Notes: generated by a model from the letters alone, not told the origin. 64,000 bases of DNA from Glycomyces tritici (GCF_030403505.1 NZ_JAUEMJ010000001.1:743762-807761), one strand, 5' to 3'. Counted from the stretch's first letter, positions 17,343 to 26,419 are shown. Translations and numbers: made by a program.

Positions 17343-17358
17343 CCCGCCACCTGGCGGG
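17343..17358. terminator. short hairpin after the esterase gene
   Basis: CCCGCCA and TGGCGGG with a 2-nt loop, starting 4 bp after the stop codon. It is compact but perfectly paired and probably ends the esterase transcript. Confidence 0.5.
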
Positions 17359-17385
17359 TGCGGGGACTGGACGAGGCGGGTCATT

Positions 17386-18162
17386 ATGAACGGTATGCAA
17401 CTGAACAGCCCTGTTCTCATCACCGGTGCCAGCCACGGTCTGGGTATGGCCACGGCCTCGGTGCTCGCCTCCGAAGGCGTGCCGCTGGCGCTCTGCGCGC
17501 GGAACGCCGCCCCGCTGAACGAGTTCGCCGAGAAGCTCCGCGCCGAGTTCGACGTCCCCGTCGCCACCAGAGCGCTCGACGTCAACGACACCGAGCTGAT
17601 GGTCGAGTTCGTGCACGAGGCCCAGCGGCGCCTCGGCGACCTGAAGGGCCTGGTCGCGAATGTCGGCGGGGCGCGGGGCCGCAGCATCGTCGACACCGAG
17701 CCGGACGACTGGGCGTACTCGCTGAGCGTCAACGTCACCAGTGCGATGACCGCCCTCCGGGCGTCCCTGTCGCAGCTGCGGCGCACCGGCGGCGCGGCGG
17801 TCCTGGTCTCCTCGATCTCCGGCACGAAGCCCTCCCCCGGGCTCGCGTACGGCTCGACGAAGGCCGCGCTCAACCACGCCGCGACGGTGCTGGGCCGCGA
17901 GCTCGGTCCGGCCGGGGTGCGCGTCAACGCGGTCGCGCCCGGTTCGATGCTCATCCCCGACCGCAACTGGGACCGCCTGCGCCTGGCCGACCCGGGGCGG
18001 TACGAGGCGTTCCTGGAGGAGTTCCCGAACCGCGAGCTGCTCGACCCGCGCGATGTGGCCGAGGTGATCGCCTTCCTCCTCTCGGACAAGGCGAAGGCGA
18101 TCAACGGCGCGGTCATCCCGGTCGACGGCGGGCAGAACGCGCCCAGCGCCTACGGCTACTAG
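17386..18162 (+). CDS. short-chain dehydrogenase/reductase
   Basis: This 258-residue NAD(P)-dependent oxidoreductase has the cofactor motif TGASHGLG (13-20), a structural NVGG (in LVANVGGARG) in place of NNAG, a catalytic Ser in VLVSSISGTKP, and Tyr155/Lys159 in YGSTK. The C-terminus DGGQNAPSAYGY is in the usual place for the family. The substrate cannot be deduced. The ATG at 17386 has GAGG about 9 nt upstream; an in-frame ATG at 17395 is possible. It is convergent with the MFS gene, with 2 bp between stops. Confidence 0.9.
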   Translation: MNGMQLNSPVLITGASHGLGMATASVLASEGVPLALCARNAAPLNEFAEKLRAEFDVPVATRALDVNDTELMVEFVHEAQRRLGDLKGLVANVGGARGRSIVDTEPDDWAYSLSVNVTSAMTALRASLSQLRRTGGAAVLVSSISGTKPSPGLAYGSTKAALNHAATVLGRELGPAGVRVNAVAPGSMLIPDRNWDRLRLADPGRYEAFLEEFPNRELLDPRDVAEVIAFLLSDKAKAINGAVIPVDGGQNAPSAYGY

Positions 18163-18164
18163 TC

Positions 18165-19463
18165 TCAGGCTGCGGTGGGCGCCGGACCGGTGGGCTTGCC
18201 CAGCAGGAACGGGAAGACCAGCAGGGCGACGACGGCGCAGCAGACGCAGAGGATGCCGTAGCTGGCGTACTCGACGATGGGGCCGGAGGCGAGGCCGGCG
18301 GCCATGGCGGCCAGGCCCATGACGAGGTCCGAGAAGCCCTGCGTGGACGGGCGTTCGGCGGGGGTGATGGCGCCGGTGACGAGCGCGGCGGAGCCGACGG
18401 TCATGGCGGACCAGCCGACGCCGAGCAGGACCAGGCCGATCGAGAGGCGCACGTGGTCGTCGGCGGGCGAGGAGCCCGAGACGGTGCACGCGGCGACGAG
18501 GAGCGCGGTGCCGGTGACGAGGACCGGGCGCGCGCCGTGCTTGTCGACGAGGCGGCCGATGATCGGCGCGAACGCGTACATGCCGCCGATGTGCAGGCCG
18601 AGGATGACGCCGACGACGCTGAGGGCCTCTTTCGGGTCGGCCATGCCGTGCTTGATGTGCACGGCGGTCATGGCCATGACGCCGACCATCACGAAGTGGC
18701 CGAGGGCGGCGGCGATGACGCCGGTGCGCACGGCCGGGTTGGCCTTGGCGGTGCGGTAGCCGTCCGCGATGGAGCGTTTCGGGGCGTCGGTCTCGCCGCT
18801 GATCTCGCGGGCGGTCAGGAGCGGGTCGGGGCGCAGGAACACGAGGAGGACCGCGGCCGTGAGGAGGCAGAGCAGGCCGATGGCGACCATGGAGCCGACG
18901 TAGGCGGGGCCGCCGAACCAGCCGGTCCAGACGCGCTCGGCGACTCCGGCGAGGGACGGGCCGGCGACCGACCCGATCGTGGTGGCCCAGACGATGAGGG
19001 CCAGGTGGGAGCCGCGGCGGGCGGCGGGGGCGAGGTCGGCTGCGGCGTACCGGGACTGGAGTCCGGCGAAGGAGGCCGCGCCGAGCAGGAAGTAGCCCAC
19101 GACCGCGAGCACGGCGCTGCCGAGGTGGATGGCGGAGGCGACGATCACGGTGCCGACGACCGCGCAGCCGTAGCCGAAGGCGAGGCCGCCGCGGCGCCCG
19201 AACCGCTCGGTGATGCGCACGGCCGGGACGACGACGAGCGCCGAGCCGCCGACGAAGAGGCTCTGGGCGAGGCCGGTGAAGGTCGCCGAGCCGGTCATCT
19301 CCTCGATGAGCAGGGCGCCCACGGCGATGCCGATGCCGACGGCGAGGCCGCCGAGGACCTGGGTGAGGAAGAGGGTCCGCAGGATGCGCTTCTGGAGGGC
19401 GGCGGTGCCCTCGAGGGGGTCGGCTTCGAGCGGCGCGGAGGGAGGGGGCTGGTGGGCGGTCAC
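18165..19463 (-). CDS. MFS transporter
   Basis: This 432-residue protein is predicted to span the membrane 12 times, with the major-facilitator loop ITERFGRRGGLAFG between helices 2 and 3 and GRLVDKHGARPVLVTG in the matching place of the second half. It is a proton-driven efflux pump or uptake carrier of unknown substrate. The GTG at 19463 follows AGAAAGGA. It lies 77 bp after the MocR gene on the same strand, so the two are likely co-transcribed and the regulator may control this transporter. Confidence 0.88.
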   Translation of the reverse strand: MTAHQPPPSAPLEADPLEGTAALQKRILRTLFLTQVLGGLAVGIGIAVGALLIEEMTGSATFTGLAQSLFVGGSALVVVPAVRITERFGRRGGLAFGYGCAVVGTVIVASAIHLGSAVLAVVGYFLLGAASFAGLQSRYAAADLAPAARRGSHLALIVWATTIGSVAGPSLAGVAERVWTGWFGGPAYVGSMVAIGLLCLLTAAVLLVFLRPDPLLTAREISGETDAPKRSIADGYRTAKANPAVRTGVIAAALGHFVMVGVMAMTAVHIKHGMADPKEALSVVGVILGLHIGGMYAFAPIIGRLVDKHGARPVLVTGTALLVAACTVSGSSPADDHVRLSIGLVLLGVGWSAMTVGSAALVTGAITPAERPSTQGFSDLVMGLAAMAAGLASGPIVEYASYGILCVCCAVVALLVFPFLLGKPTGPAPTAA

Positions 19464-19540
19464 GGGGGTTCCTTTCTGGAGTTGTCGGCCGGATCGGGGG
19501 ATGCGGCCGGGGTCCGTCCGGTGGAGGGCCGGAGGACCGG

Positions 19541-20851
19541 TCAGATCGGCGGCGACGCCGGTCCGGAGGACTGGGCGACGGCGTCGGCCACCGCTTCGGC
19601 GAGGCTGGGGTCGAGGCGGGCGGTGCTGACGCGGATGCCCTGGTGGCCGTGGAAGGAGTAGGCCCGGCCGGGGGCGACGGCGAACCTGGCGTCGCGCAGG
19701 CCCACGACGGCGGCGGTCTCGTCGGCGACGGGGACCCACACGTTGAGCCCCGAGCGGCCCCAGACGTCGATGCCGCGGACGGCGAGCGCTTCACGAAGGG
19801 CCCCTTGTCGTTCGGCGTAGACGCGGCCGGCGGCGGCGACGCACTCCTCCACGGTCTCGTCGGTCCAGGCCGCGATCACGAAGTGCTGCAGGATGCGCGA
19901 GACCCAGCCGTGGCCGATCTGCATGCGCCCCTGGACGCGGGCCTTCGTGTCCGCGTCGGCGGCGACGAGCGCGCAGCGCAGGTTCGGGCCGTAGGGCTTG
20001 GAGACCGAGCGCACGAACATCCAGCGGTCGGCGGCGTCGGCGACGAAGTGCAGCGGCACCTGCGAGAGCTCGCCCCAGTGGTCGTCCTCGATGACGAACA
20101 CGTCCGAGTGGCGCGTGATCACCTCGCGGAGGGCGGCGGCGCGTTCGGCGGACACCGCTGCGCCTGTGGGGTTCTGGCCCCGCGAGGTGAGGATGAACGC
20201 CTTCGCGCCGCCGGCGAGGGCCGCGGCGAGCTCGTCGGGCAGCGGCCCTTCGCCGTCGATCGCGACGGGGGTGACCTGGTATCCGGCCGAGAGCAGCAGG
20301 TCGCGCCCGTTGGACCAGGTCGGCTCCTCGACGGCGACGGTGTCGCCGGGTTCGAGCCGGGCGGCGAGGCCGCGTTCGAAGGCGTCGAGGGCGCCGGAGG
20401 TGACGGTGAGGTCGCCGCGCACGCCGTCGTCGGCGAAGCGGTCGCGGGCGAGGTCGAGCAGGTCCGGGCAGGGACCGCCGTCGCGGTAGTTGCCGGGCGC
20501 GATCTCGACGCGCGGCATGAGCGCGGCGAGGTCGGGCAGCAGGTCGGGGTCGGGTTCACCGGAGACGAGGTCGAGCACTCCCGAAGGGACCGTGAGGGTG
20601 CCGGTCGGGGTGAAGGCCGAGCGCTGGCGGATGAAGGTGCCCGCGCGGCCGCCGGTCTCGACGACGCCGCGTTCGCGCAGGCGGCGGTAGGCGGAGGCGA
20701 CGGTGCCGGCGGCGACGCCGAGGTCGGCCGCGAGCTTGCGGACGGGGGGCAGGGTGCGGCCTGGCGCGAGCTTCCCGGAGCGCACGCCGGACTCGATGCT
20801 GGCGGCGATCTCGCTTGCCGCCGATCCGGTGATCTGATACTGTACCGACAT
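19541..20851 (-). CDS. MocR-family regulator (GntR HTH fused to aminotransferase domain)
   Basis: This 436-residue protein has an N-terminal winged helix-turn-helix of the GntR type (about 8-70; GRTLPPVRKLAADLGVAAGTVASAYRRL). A fold-type I PLP aminotransferase-like domain follows (about 85-430), with SRGQNPTG, VIEDDHWGELS and the PLP lysine in VRSVSKPYGPNLR. Such proteins sense PLP or amino-acid-derived ligands and act as regulators. The ATG at 20851 was chosen over 20875 because it gives the normal N-terminus. Divergent PNPOx-like and downstream MFS genes are its likely targets. Confidence 0.9.
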   Translation of the reverse strand: MSVQYQITGSAASEIAASIESGVRSGKLAPGRTLPPVRKLAADLGVAAGTVASAYRRLRERGVVETGGRAGTFIRQRSAFTPTGTLTVPSGVLDLVSGEPDPDLLPDLAALMPRVEIAPGNYRDGGPCPDLLDLARDRFADDGVRGDLTVTSGALDAFERGLAARLEPGDTVAVEEPTWSNGRDLLLSAGYQVTPVAIDGEGPLPDELAAALAGGAKAFILTSRGQNPTGAAVSAERAAALREVITRHSDVFVIEDDHWGELSQVPLHFVADAADRWMFVRSVSKPYGPNLRCALVAADADTKARVQGRMQIGHGWVSRILQHFVIAAWTDETVEECVAAAGRVYAERQGALREALAVRGIDVWGRSGLNVWVPVADETAAVVGLRDARFAVAPGRAYSFHGHQGIRVSTARLDPSLAEAVADAVAQSSGPASPPI

Positions 20852-20868
20852 AACCAGATCATTGTACC
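20841..20868. promoter_or_regulatory. direct repeats in the MocR/PNPOx intergenic region
   Basis: TGTACC occurs at 20841-20846 and again at 20863-20868, spaced 22 bp (about two helical turns), within the promoter gap of the divergent genes. MocR-type regulators such as GabR and PdxR bind direct repeats with this kind of spacing. The first repeat overlaps the beginning of the regulator gene. Confidence 0.5.
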
Positions 20869-20900
20869 AGTACATAAAACGGCGTTAGGAGCCACCCCCG

Positions 20901-21518
20901 ATGTCCGCCCTCGAATGCCCCTACAGCGGCCAGTTCACCCCGACCGAGCGCACCACCCCCAACCGCTCCCGCGAACGGGTCACGTACGAGCGCGACGCCG
21001 CCTACCAGGTGCTCGACGAGGCGCTCTTCGTCGACCTCGCCTTCGTCGGACCGGACGGCGCGCCGCGCGTGCTCCCGACGTTCCATGTGCGCGTTGGGGA
21101 CACGCTGTTCGTGCACGGTTCGACCGGATCGAGCATGGGCCTGGGCGGCCGCGAGGGGTTCGCGGTGAGCGCCACCGCCACGATCGTCGACGGGCTCGTC
21201 TACTCCAAGAGCTGGTTCCACCACTCCATGAACTACCGCAGCGTCGTGGTCCACGCGAACGCGCAGCTCGTGACCGACCCGGCGGAGCGCTGGGACGTGT
21301 TCAAGGCCCTCATCAACCGGATGGGCGACGGCCGCGCGGAGCGCTCACGGGAGGCCAGCGACAAGGAGAACGCGATGTCCGCGCTCCTGGCGATCCCGCT
21401 CGAAGAGGTCTCGCTGAAGCAGCGGTCGGGCCCGCCGGTCGAGGAGCCCGAGGACGAGGACCTGCCGTTCGACAACGGCGTCGCCCCCGTGACCACGACG
21501 GTGGTCGGGCGGCTTTAG
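20901..21518 (+). CDS. pyridoxamine 5'-phosphate oxidase family (flavin split-barrel) protein
   Basis: This 205-residue protein has the split beta-barrel fold that binds FMN or F420/heme: LDEALFVDLAFVGPDGAPRVLPTFHVRVGDTLFVHGSTGSS and SKSWFHHSMNYRSVVVHANAQLV. These match the Pyridox_ox_2 (NimA-like) subgroup. The true PNP oxidase substrate motifs are not obvious, so it should not be called PdxH. Its divergent position next to a PLP-type MocR regulator suggests vitamin B6 or amine-linked control. The ATG at 20901 follows GGAGCCACCCCCG. Confidence 0.8.
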   Translation: MSALECPYSGQFTPTERTTPNRSRERVTYERDAAYQVLDEALFVDLAFVGPDGAPRVLPTFHVRVGDTLFVHGSTGSSMGLGGREGFAVSATATIVDGLVYSKSWFHHSMNYRSVVVHANAQLVTDPAERWDVFKALINRMGDGRAERSREASDKENAMSALLAIPLEEVSLKQRSGPPVEEPEDEDLPFDNGVAPVTTTVVGRL

Positions 21519-21540
21519 GGGATGCTCGAGCATCCCCTAA
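21515..21540. terminator. 26-bp perfect palindrome overlapping the PNPOx stop
   Basis: TTAGGGGATGCTC followed immediately by its reverse complement GAGCATCCCCTAA. The palindrome contains the TAG stop at 21516-21518. It should act as a terminator and might also affect the end of translation. The next 188 bp (21541-21728) contain no gene I can support. Confidence 0.65.
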
Positions 21541-21728
21541 AATGCGATCCGCGCGGTGCCGGATCCGGCTCGGCCTCTCGACGAAATGACCGTCCAGAGC
21601 GTGGGTCGTGGGAACTTCCCTTCGAGCCGGTCCGGCGCCGTCTGGCGCAGGAGGTGCACCGCGCGCATCGCATACGGATCGGGCGGGCCGAAGTTCGAGA
21701 CGGCCCGCCCGATCACTGCTCTCCGCTC

Positions 21729-22580
21729 TTACGCCCGCGCGGCGGCCGCTTCCTTCTCCGTCTCGGCCTTGTCCAAGCGCCACACCGCGATCGAGCCGCC
21801 GCCGGCGACCGCGACCACGAACATCACGAACGTCAGCGTGTACGGCCACGACGGCGCGGCGTCATCGGAGTTCTGGACCATCGCGTTCTCCTGGCCCCCG
21901 CCCCACCAGATCGCCTGGCGCATGAGCTTCAGGAAGTCCCGGTCGCCCCAGGTCTTTCCCTCGCCGCCCGGCGAGGCGTAGAAGACCGGCAGCTCCTCGT
22001 TCACCCACGCCACCGCCTCGCCCGAGCCCAGCTGCGCCAGGATCTCCGAACCCGGTTGCGCCGGAGCGGGATCGAACCGGTACCAGTGCTCGGTGAGCTT
22101 GAGCTCCTCGTTGAGGCCCTCGGTGACCTGCGAACCCGAGTTGAACGTGACGGCCTCCTCGGTCGAGGCCTCGGCCGGCGGGAGCGCGCTCGCGCCGAGC
22201 GCCTCGTGGTACCAGGTCCAGTCCATCTCGCTCTGGATCGCGCTGTTGGTGGCGACGAGGCCGCCGCCCTCCTCCACGAAGTCCTCGACCGACTCCTGCT
22301 GGGCCGCATCGAGGAAGTCCGCCCCGGTGTTGACGAACATGACCACGTCGTACCCGCCGAGGTCCTCGAGGTCTTCCGGGGCGCCCTCAATGAGGGTGAA
22401 GTTCCAGCGCCGCGCCTCCATCTGGAGGCGCTCCAGCGCGTAGTCGGCCACGTCCTGCGCGCCGTTCCCGGTCGTGACGACCAGGACCCTCGGCCCTTCG
22501 GCGGCGAGCGCCGCCGAGGGGACGAAGGCGGGCGCGCAGGCCAGCGCGACGATCATGCACAGTCGCAGCAGGATTCTCAC
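21729..22580 (-). CDS. exported ThuA-like protein with C-terminal membrane anchor
   Basis: This 283-residue protein has a signal peptide (MRILLRLCMIVALACAPAFV ... ALAAEG) and a class I glutamine-amidotransferase-like ThuA domain. Visible features are VLVVTTGNGAQDVADYALERLQ, GYDVVMFVNTGADFLDAAQQESVEDFVEEGGGLVATNSA and DRDFLKLMRQAIWWGGGQ. A single transmembrane helix near the C-terminus (YTLTFVMFVVAVAGGGSIAVW) precedes a short charged tail. ThuA domains are linked to carbohydrate metabolism, but the enzymatic role is unproven. It is the only gene of its unit. Confidence 0.78.
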   Translation of the reverse strand: MRILLRLCMIVALACAPAFVPSAALAAEGPRVLVVTTGNGAQDVADYALERLQMEARRWNFTLIEGAPEDLEDLGGYDVVMFVNTGADFLDAAQQESVEDFVEEGGGLVATNSAIQSEMDWTWYHEALGASALPPAEASTEEAVTFNSGSQVTEGLNEELKLTEHWYRFDPAPAQPGSEILAQLGSGEAVAWVNEELPVFYASPGGEGKTWGDRDFLKLMRQAIWWGGGQENAMVQNSDDAAPSWPYTLTFVMFVVAVAGGGSIAVWRLDKAETEKEAAAARA

Positions 22581-22644
22581 GCGCCCAGCCTAGCGGGCCC
22601 GGCGCCCGGCGGCGCTTTCGAGCCGGTCATTGGCACAGCGCCCC

Positions 22645-23550
22645 TCAGCCGCAATGGCTCCAGGCACTGGTCCACGTCGTCGAACCGACCGAACCGCCCC
22701 ACTTGACGCACGTGTTCGGCGCGGACTTCTTCACCGGCCCTGCGTAGTAGGCGAAGTTGCCGGAGTCGCGGGCGACGGTGCCGCCTTCGACCTGGAGGCT
22801 GGCCGACACGGCGCTGGCGGTGCCGACGCTCGTGTACTTGAGGGTCACGACGCAGTTGTAGCCGTTGGAGGCGTTGTACATGAGGTAGATCCGGCCGACG
22901 GTACCGAGCGCGTGGGTGTTGATCTGGCTGTACCCGGAGCCGCAGACCTCGCCGGGCGTGTACGGGTTCCCGCCGCCGCAGCCGTTGGAGGAGGTGATGG
23001 CCTTCTTCGAGCCGTACGGGACCTGGACGCCCTCGACCACGGGGGTGACGACGGAGCCGGAGACGCTCCGCTGCTCGTAGTGCAGGTGCGGGGCCGTGGA
23101 GCCGCCGGTGGAGCCGACGGTGCCGATGACCGTGCCCTGCGCGACGGACCTGGAGGTGCCGACGGAGCCGACCATGGTGTCCAGGTGCGCGTACCGGGTG
23201 CGGGTGCCGTCGGAGTGGACGATCTGGACCCACTTGCCGTAGCTGGTGCCGCCTTCGTTGTAGAAGGTGGCCGTGCCGCCGGCGGTGGCGCGCACGCTCT
23301 CGCCGTTGATGGCGTCGGAGCCGTAGGTCTGCCAGTCGATGGTGTTCTGCGGGCTGTGGGCCGGGCTGTCGATCCAGTTGTTGGCCCAGAAGGTCTTGCT
23401 GCAGTTGAAGGGGCTCTTGTGGCTCACGGCCTGGATGGTGATCTCGCCGGCGTTCGCCGCGAGGCCCGGGGAGAGGAAGGTGGCCGCCGCGGCGAAGAGC
23501 GCGGCGGCGAGGAGCGCGAGGCGCCGCTGGGCGGTGGGAGGAGGTCTCAT
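22645..23550 (-). CDS. secreted M23-family peptidoglycan endopeptidase-like protein
   Basis: This 301-residue exported protein has a signal peptide ending near LAANA. The LasA/M23 metallopeptidase domain (about 35-170) shows NTIDW, GTRTRYAHLDTM, GTVIGTVGSTGGSTAPHLHYEQR; the HLH motif supplies zinc ligands. The C-terminal ~110 residues contain four cysteines and a beta-rich pattern that may be a wall-binding domain. It should cut peptide cross-links in cell walls, its own or others'. A small palindrome just upstream may be an operator. Confidence 0.85.
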   Translation of the reverse strand: MRPPPTAQRRLALLAAALFAAAATFLSPGLAANAGEITIQAVSHKSPFNCSKTFWANNWIDSPAHSPQNTIDWQTYGSDAINGESVRATAGGTATFYNEGGTSYGKWVQIVHSDGTRTRYAHLDTMVGSVGTSRSVAQGTVIGTVGSTGGSTAPHLHYEQRSVSGSVVTPVVEGVQVPYGSKKAITSSNGCGGGNPYTPGEVCGSGYSQINTHALGTVGRIYLMYNASNGYNCVVTLKYTSVGTASAVSASLQVEGGTVARDSGNFAYYAGPVKKSAPNTCVKWGGSVGSTTWTSAWSHCG

Positions 23551-23567
23551 GACAGGACGGTATCGAA

Positions 23568-23577
23568 GAAACGTTTC
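23568..23577. promoter_or_regulatory. possible LacI-type operator upstream of the M23 gene
   Basis: GAAACGTTTC, a perfect palindrome with the central CG typical of LacI/GalR operators, lies 18 bp upstream of the M23 start codon in an unusually A/T-rich stretch (23551-23620). The length is short, so chance cannot be excluded. Confidence 0.3.
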
Positions 23578-23623
23578 GTTGTGAAGGTCACATTTGAAGA
23601 ATTTCTTCTTACAGAATGAAGAC

Positions 23624-23653
23624 GGCCGCGCCCTCCTGGCGGAGGGCGCGGCC
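23624..23653. terminator. terminator downstream of the ABC permease operon
   Basis: A perfect 13-bp stem, GGCCGCGCCCTCC and GGAGGGCGCGGCC, with loop TGGC, lies 18 bp beyond the stop of the last permease gene. It should end the three-gene ABC transcript. Confidence 0.75.
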
Positions 23654-23671
23654 TGCTGCTTGACCTGTCCG

Positions 23672-24469
23672 CTATTTGTACAAGGCCTTCGCCAGCCGCT
23701 TCTGCGCGATCCACATGCCCGCCACGCACAGCGCCATGAGGTAGGCGATGTGCACGAGCATCATCGGGCCGACCTGGCCGAGGCTGAGGCCGCGCACCAG
23801 CTCGATGCCGTGGTACAGCGGCATGGCGTAGACGATCGGCTGCGCGAACGCCGGGTAGGCCTCCACGGGCGTGAAGGTGCCGCCGAACAGAAACATGGCG
23901 AACACGACCGCGTTCATCCAGTCGAAGTCGACCCAGTCGCGGAAGAGGGTGGCGAGGGTGAGGCCGATCCCGGCGAAGGCCAGGGCGACGAAGACGCACG
24001 CGGGCACCGCCAGGAGCGACCACCAGGAGTCGAGGAGGCCGAACAGCCCCATGACGACCACGAACGCGCCGATGTAGGTGCCGCCGCGGATGAGCGCCCA
24101 CCAGACCTCGCCGAGCGCGACGTCCCAGGGGCGCAAGGGGGTCGCGAGGATGCCGTCGTAGACCTTCATCCACTTGAACTTGGCGAACACGTTGATGGAG
24201 GTCTCGGCGAGCACGCCCATCATGGCGGCGTTCGCGAGGATCGCGGGCGCGACGTAGGCGGTGTAGGAGACGGTGGTGCCGTCGGGGAGGGTGATGTCCC
24301 CGACGAGGCCGCCGACGCCGAAGCCGAAGGCGAACAGGAAGAGCAGCGACTCGACCGCGCCGGAGATCACGAGGATCCAGGCGCGGCGCATGGCCACCCA
24401 GTTGCGGTTGAGCAGGGCGCCCGAGGACTTCAAGGAGGCGCGGGCGGCGCCGTAGGCGATTACCGACAT
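23672..24469 (-). CDS. ABC-2 type transporter permease (second)
   Basis: This 265-residue ABC-2 membrane protein has six predicted helices and the conserved segments WMKVYDGILATPLRPWDVALGEVWWALIRG and FLFGGTFTPVEAYPAFAQPIVYAMPLYHGIELVRGLSLGQ. It is the third gene of an operon with the ATPase and another permease, and probably forms a heterodimer with the latter. The ATG at 24469 lies 11 bp after the preceding stop. Confidence 0.88.
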   Translation of the reverse strand: MSVIAYGAARASLKSSGALLNRNWVAMRRAWILVISGAVESLLFLFAFGFGVGGLVGDITLPDGTTVSYTAYVAPAILANAAMMGVLAETSINVFAKFKWMKVYDGILATPLRPWDVALGEVWWALIRGGTYIGAFVVVMGLFGLLDSWWSLLAVPACVFVALAFAGIGLTLATLFRDWVDFDWMNAVVFAMFLFGGTFTPVEAYPAFAQPIVYAMPLYHGIELVRGLSLGQVGPMMLVHIAYLMALCVAGMWIAQKRLAKALYK

Positions 24470-24480
24470 GCGTTGGGCTC

Positions 24481-25287
24481 CTAGAAGTTCAGGCGGCGCT
24501 GGATGGCGTGGCGGGCGGCGAACCAGCCGCCGACGGCGAGCGCGGCGAGGTAGGCGATGTGGAGGACCGGCGCCAGCGCGGGCGCGGTGCCGGCGGTCGC
24601 GGCCCGGGCGAGCTCGGTGCCGTGCCACAGGGGCGAGAGCCACACCAGCGGCTGCAGGAACCAGGGCATCTCACTGGCGGGGAAGAACACTCCGGAGAAC
24701 AGCGAGATCGGCATGACGGCGAACCGGAAGATCATGTTGAGGTTCGCGTCGTTGCGCAGGCTGGTGGACCAGAAGTGAAGCCAGGGCGCCATCGAGGCCG
24801 AGACGAGCGCGGCGGCGACCACTGCGAGCGCGGCCCACCACGAGGTGTAGACCCCGAAGAACGCGAGCACGACCGCCACGAGCGTGCAGTTCGTGAAGGG
24901 CCGGAACACGGCCGCGTAGGCGAGGTGGCCGTTGAGCATGTCGACCGGGCGCAGCGGGGTGGCCCGCTGGGCGAGGTAGTGGCCGCCCCAGTCCGCGTAG
25001 CCGCCGAAGACGGGGAAGACCATGTCGTTGCCGAGCATCATGACGGCGACCGAGCAGATGAGGCCGGGGGCGATGAACGCGGCGTAGTCGAGGCCGCCGA
25101 TCGAGGCGGGGTCGATGTAGGCGCCGACGCCGATGCCGATCGAGACCATGTAGAGGATCGGCAGGAGCACGGAGGTGAAGACGGTGCCGTGCCAGACGTG
25201 CCGGTACAGGGCCAGTTGGAGGTTGAAGGCGCGCCAGGCGGCCTGGGTCGGGGTGGGGGCGGCGCGGTCGACGATCAGTGCGGTCAC
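24481..25287 (-). CDS. ABC-2 type transporter permease (first)
   Basis: This 268-residue ABC-2 permease is similar to its neighbour: GGHYLAQRATPLRPVDMLNGHLAYAAVFRPF and SLFSGVFFPASEMPWFLQPLVWLSPLWHGTELARA. The GTG at 25287 overlaps the ATPase stop by 4 bp (GTGA). Paired permeases with one DrrA/NodI-like ATPase typically export small molecules such as antibiotics or oligosaccharides; substrate unknown. Confidence 0.88.
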   Translation of the reverse strand: MTALIVDRAAPTPTQAAWRAFNLQLALYRHVWHGTVFTSVLLPILYMVSIGIGVGAYIDPASIGGLDYAAFIAPGLICSVAVMMLGNDMVFPVFGGYADWGGHYLAQRATPLRPVDMLNGHLAYAAVFRPFTNCTLVAVVLAFFGVYTSWWAALAVVAAALVSASMAPWLHFWSTSLRNDANLNMIFRFAVMPISLFSGVFFPASEMPWFLQPLVWLSPLWHGTELARAATAGTAPALAPVLHIAYLAALAVGGWFAARHAIQRRLNF

Positions 25288-26237
25288 GCTTCGTCCTCCA
25301 CGAGGGCGCGGCCGGTGAGGCGCAGGAAGACGTCTTCGAGGCCGGCGCGGCGGGCCAGGACCGAGGTAGGGCTGATGCTGCGGGCCTCGAGCGCGGCGCT
25401 GGTGTCGTCGGCGCTGTCGGTGTAGACCAGGATCTTGTCCGGGAGGGCCTCGATCTGGGCGCCGATCCCGTTGAGGGTCAAGGCGAGTTCGGCGAGCTCG
25501 GTGGTGTGGGCGGCGCCGAAGCGCAGTTCCACGACCTCCTTGGTGACGTGCGTGTCGATGAGTTCGCGGGGGGAGCCGGAGGCGATGATGCGGCCTTCGT
25601 CCATGACGACGAGGCGGTCGCAGAGCTGCTCGGCCTCGTCCATGTAGTGGGTGGTGAGCAGGATCGAGACGCCGCGCTGCTTGAGCTGGAACAGCCGCTC
25701 CCACACGAGGTGGCGGGCCTGCGGGTCGAGGCCGGTGGTGGGCTCGTCGAGGATCACCAGCTCGGGGTCGTTGATGAGCGAGCGGGCGATGGCGAGGCGG
25801 CGCTGCATGCCGCCGGAGAGCTCGCTGACCTGGTCCTTGGAGCGGGAGGTGAGCTGCACGAACTCGAGGAGCTCGGCGGCCCGGACCTTGGCGTCCTTCT
25901 TCTTGATGCCGAAGTAGCCGGCGTAGACCACGAGGTTCTCGAAGACGGTGAGCATCCCGTCGAGGGTGTTGTCCTGGGGGACGACGCCGAGGCGGGCGCG
26001 GATCTCGGCGCCCTGGGTGTGGGGGTCGCGGCCGAAGACCTCGAGCTCGCCCCCGGTGGGCTGGGAGACGCAGCCGATCATCCGCATCGTGGTGGACTTG
26101 CCCGCGCCGTTCGCGCCGAGGAAGCCGAAGGCCTCGCCGCGGCGGATCTCGAAGTCGACGCCGCGCACCGCTTCGTGCTCGCCGTAGCTTTTCCGCAGGT
26201 CCCCGGCGCGCACCAGGATCTCATCGTCATGTGGCAT
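25284..26237 (-). CDS. ABC transporter ATP-binding protein (DrrA/NodI-like)
   Basis: This 317-residue ATPase drives the two downstream permeases. Walker A is GANGAGKST (41-49), the Q-loop is VVPQDNTLDG, the signature is LSGGMQRRLAIARSL, Walker B is LVILDEPTTGLD, and the switch His is in LLTTHYMDEAEQL. The ~90-residue C-terminal extension is typical of exporters of the DrrA type. Nothing in the flanks indicates a biosynthetic cluster, so general drug or lipid export is possible. Confidence 0.9.
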   Translation of the reverse strand: MPHDDEILVRAGDLRKSYGEHEAVRGVDFEIRRGEAFGFLGANGAGKSTTMRMIGCVSQPTGGELEVFGRDPHTQGAEIRARLGVVPQDNTLDGMLTVFENLVVYAGYFGIKKKDAKVRAAELLEFVQLTSRSKDQVSELSGGMQRRLAIARSLINDPELVILDEPTTGLDPQARHLVWERLFQLKQRGVSILLTTHYMDEAEQLCDRLVVMDEGRIIASGSPRELIDTHVTKEVVELRFGAAHTTELAELALTLNGIGAQIEALPDKILVYTDSADDTSAALEARSISPTSVLARRAGLEDVFLRLTGRALVEDEA

Positions 26238-26419
26238 GGGGCAACCCTAAGCCCGGTGCCCGACAGAGTACAACAGATTTTGAAGCGAATCCTTCATAAA
26301 TACCGGCCAGTAAAGGTAGTGCTTGCCCTACCCCCATTGAGGGGTCAGCGGTAGTTACAAGTCACAGCCGAGGGGGAATGATTAAAGAGTCGAAGTTTCC
26401 CGACAGGACGGACCTTTTC

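Noticed and set aside
23568..23577. Stronger claim that the M23 gene is LacI-regulated
   Set aside because: The palindrome is only 10 bp, no LacI gene is near, and no promoter could be placed around it. It is kept as a low-confidence site only.
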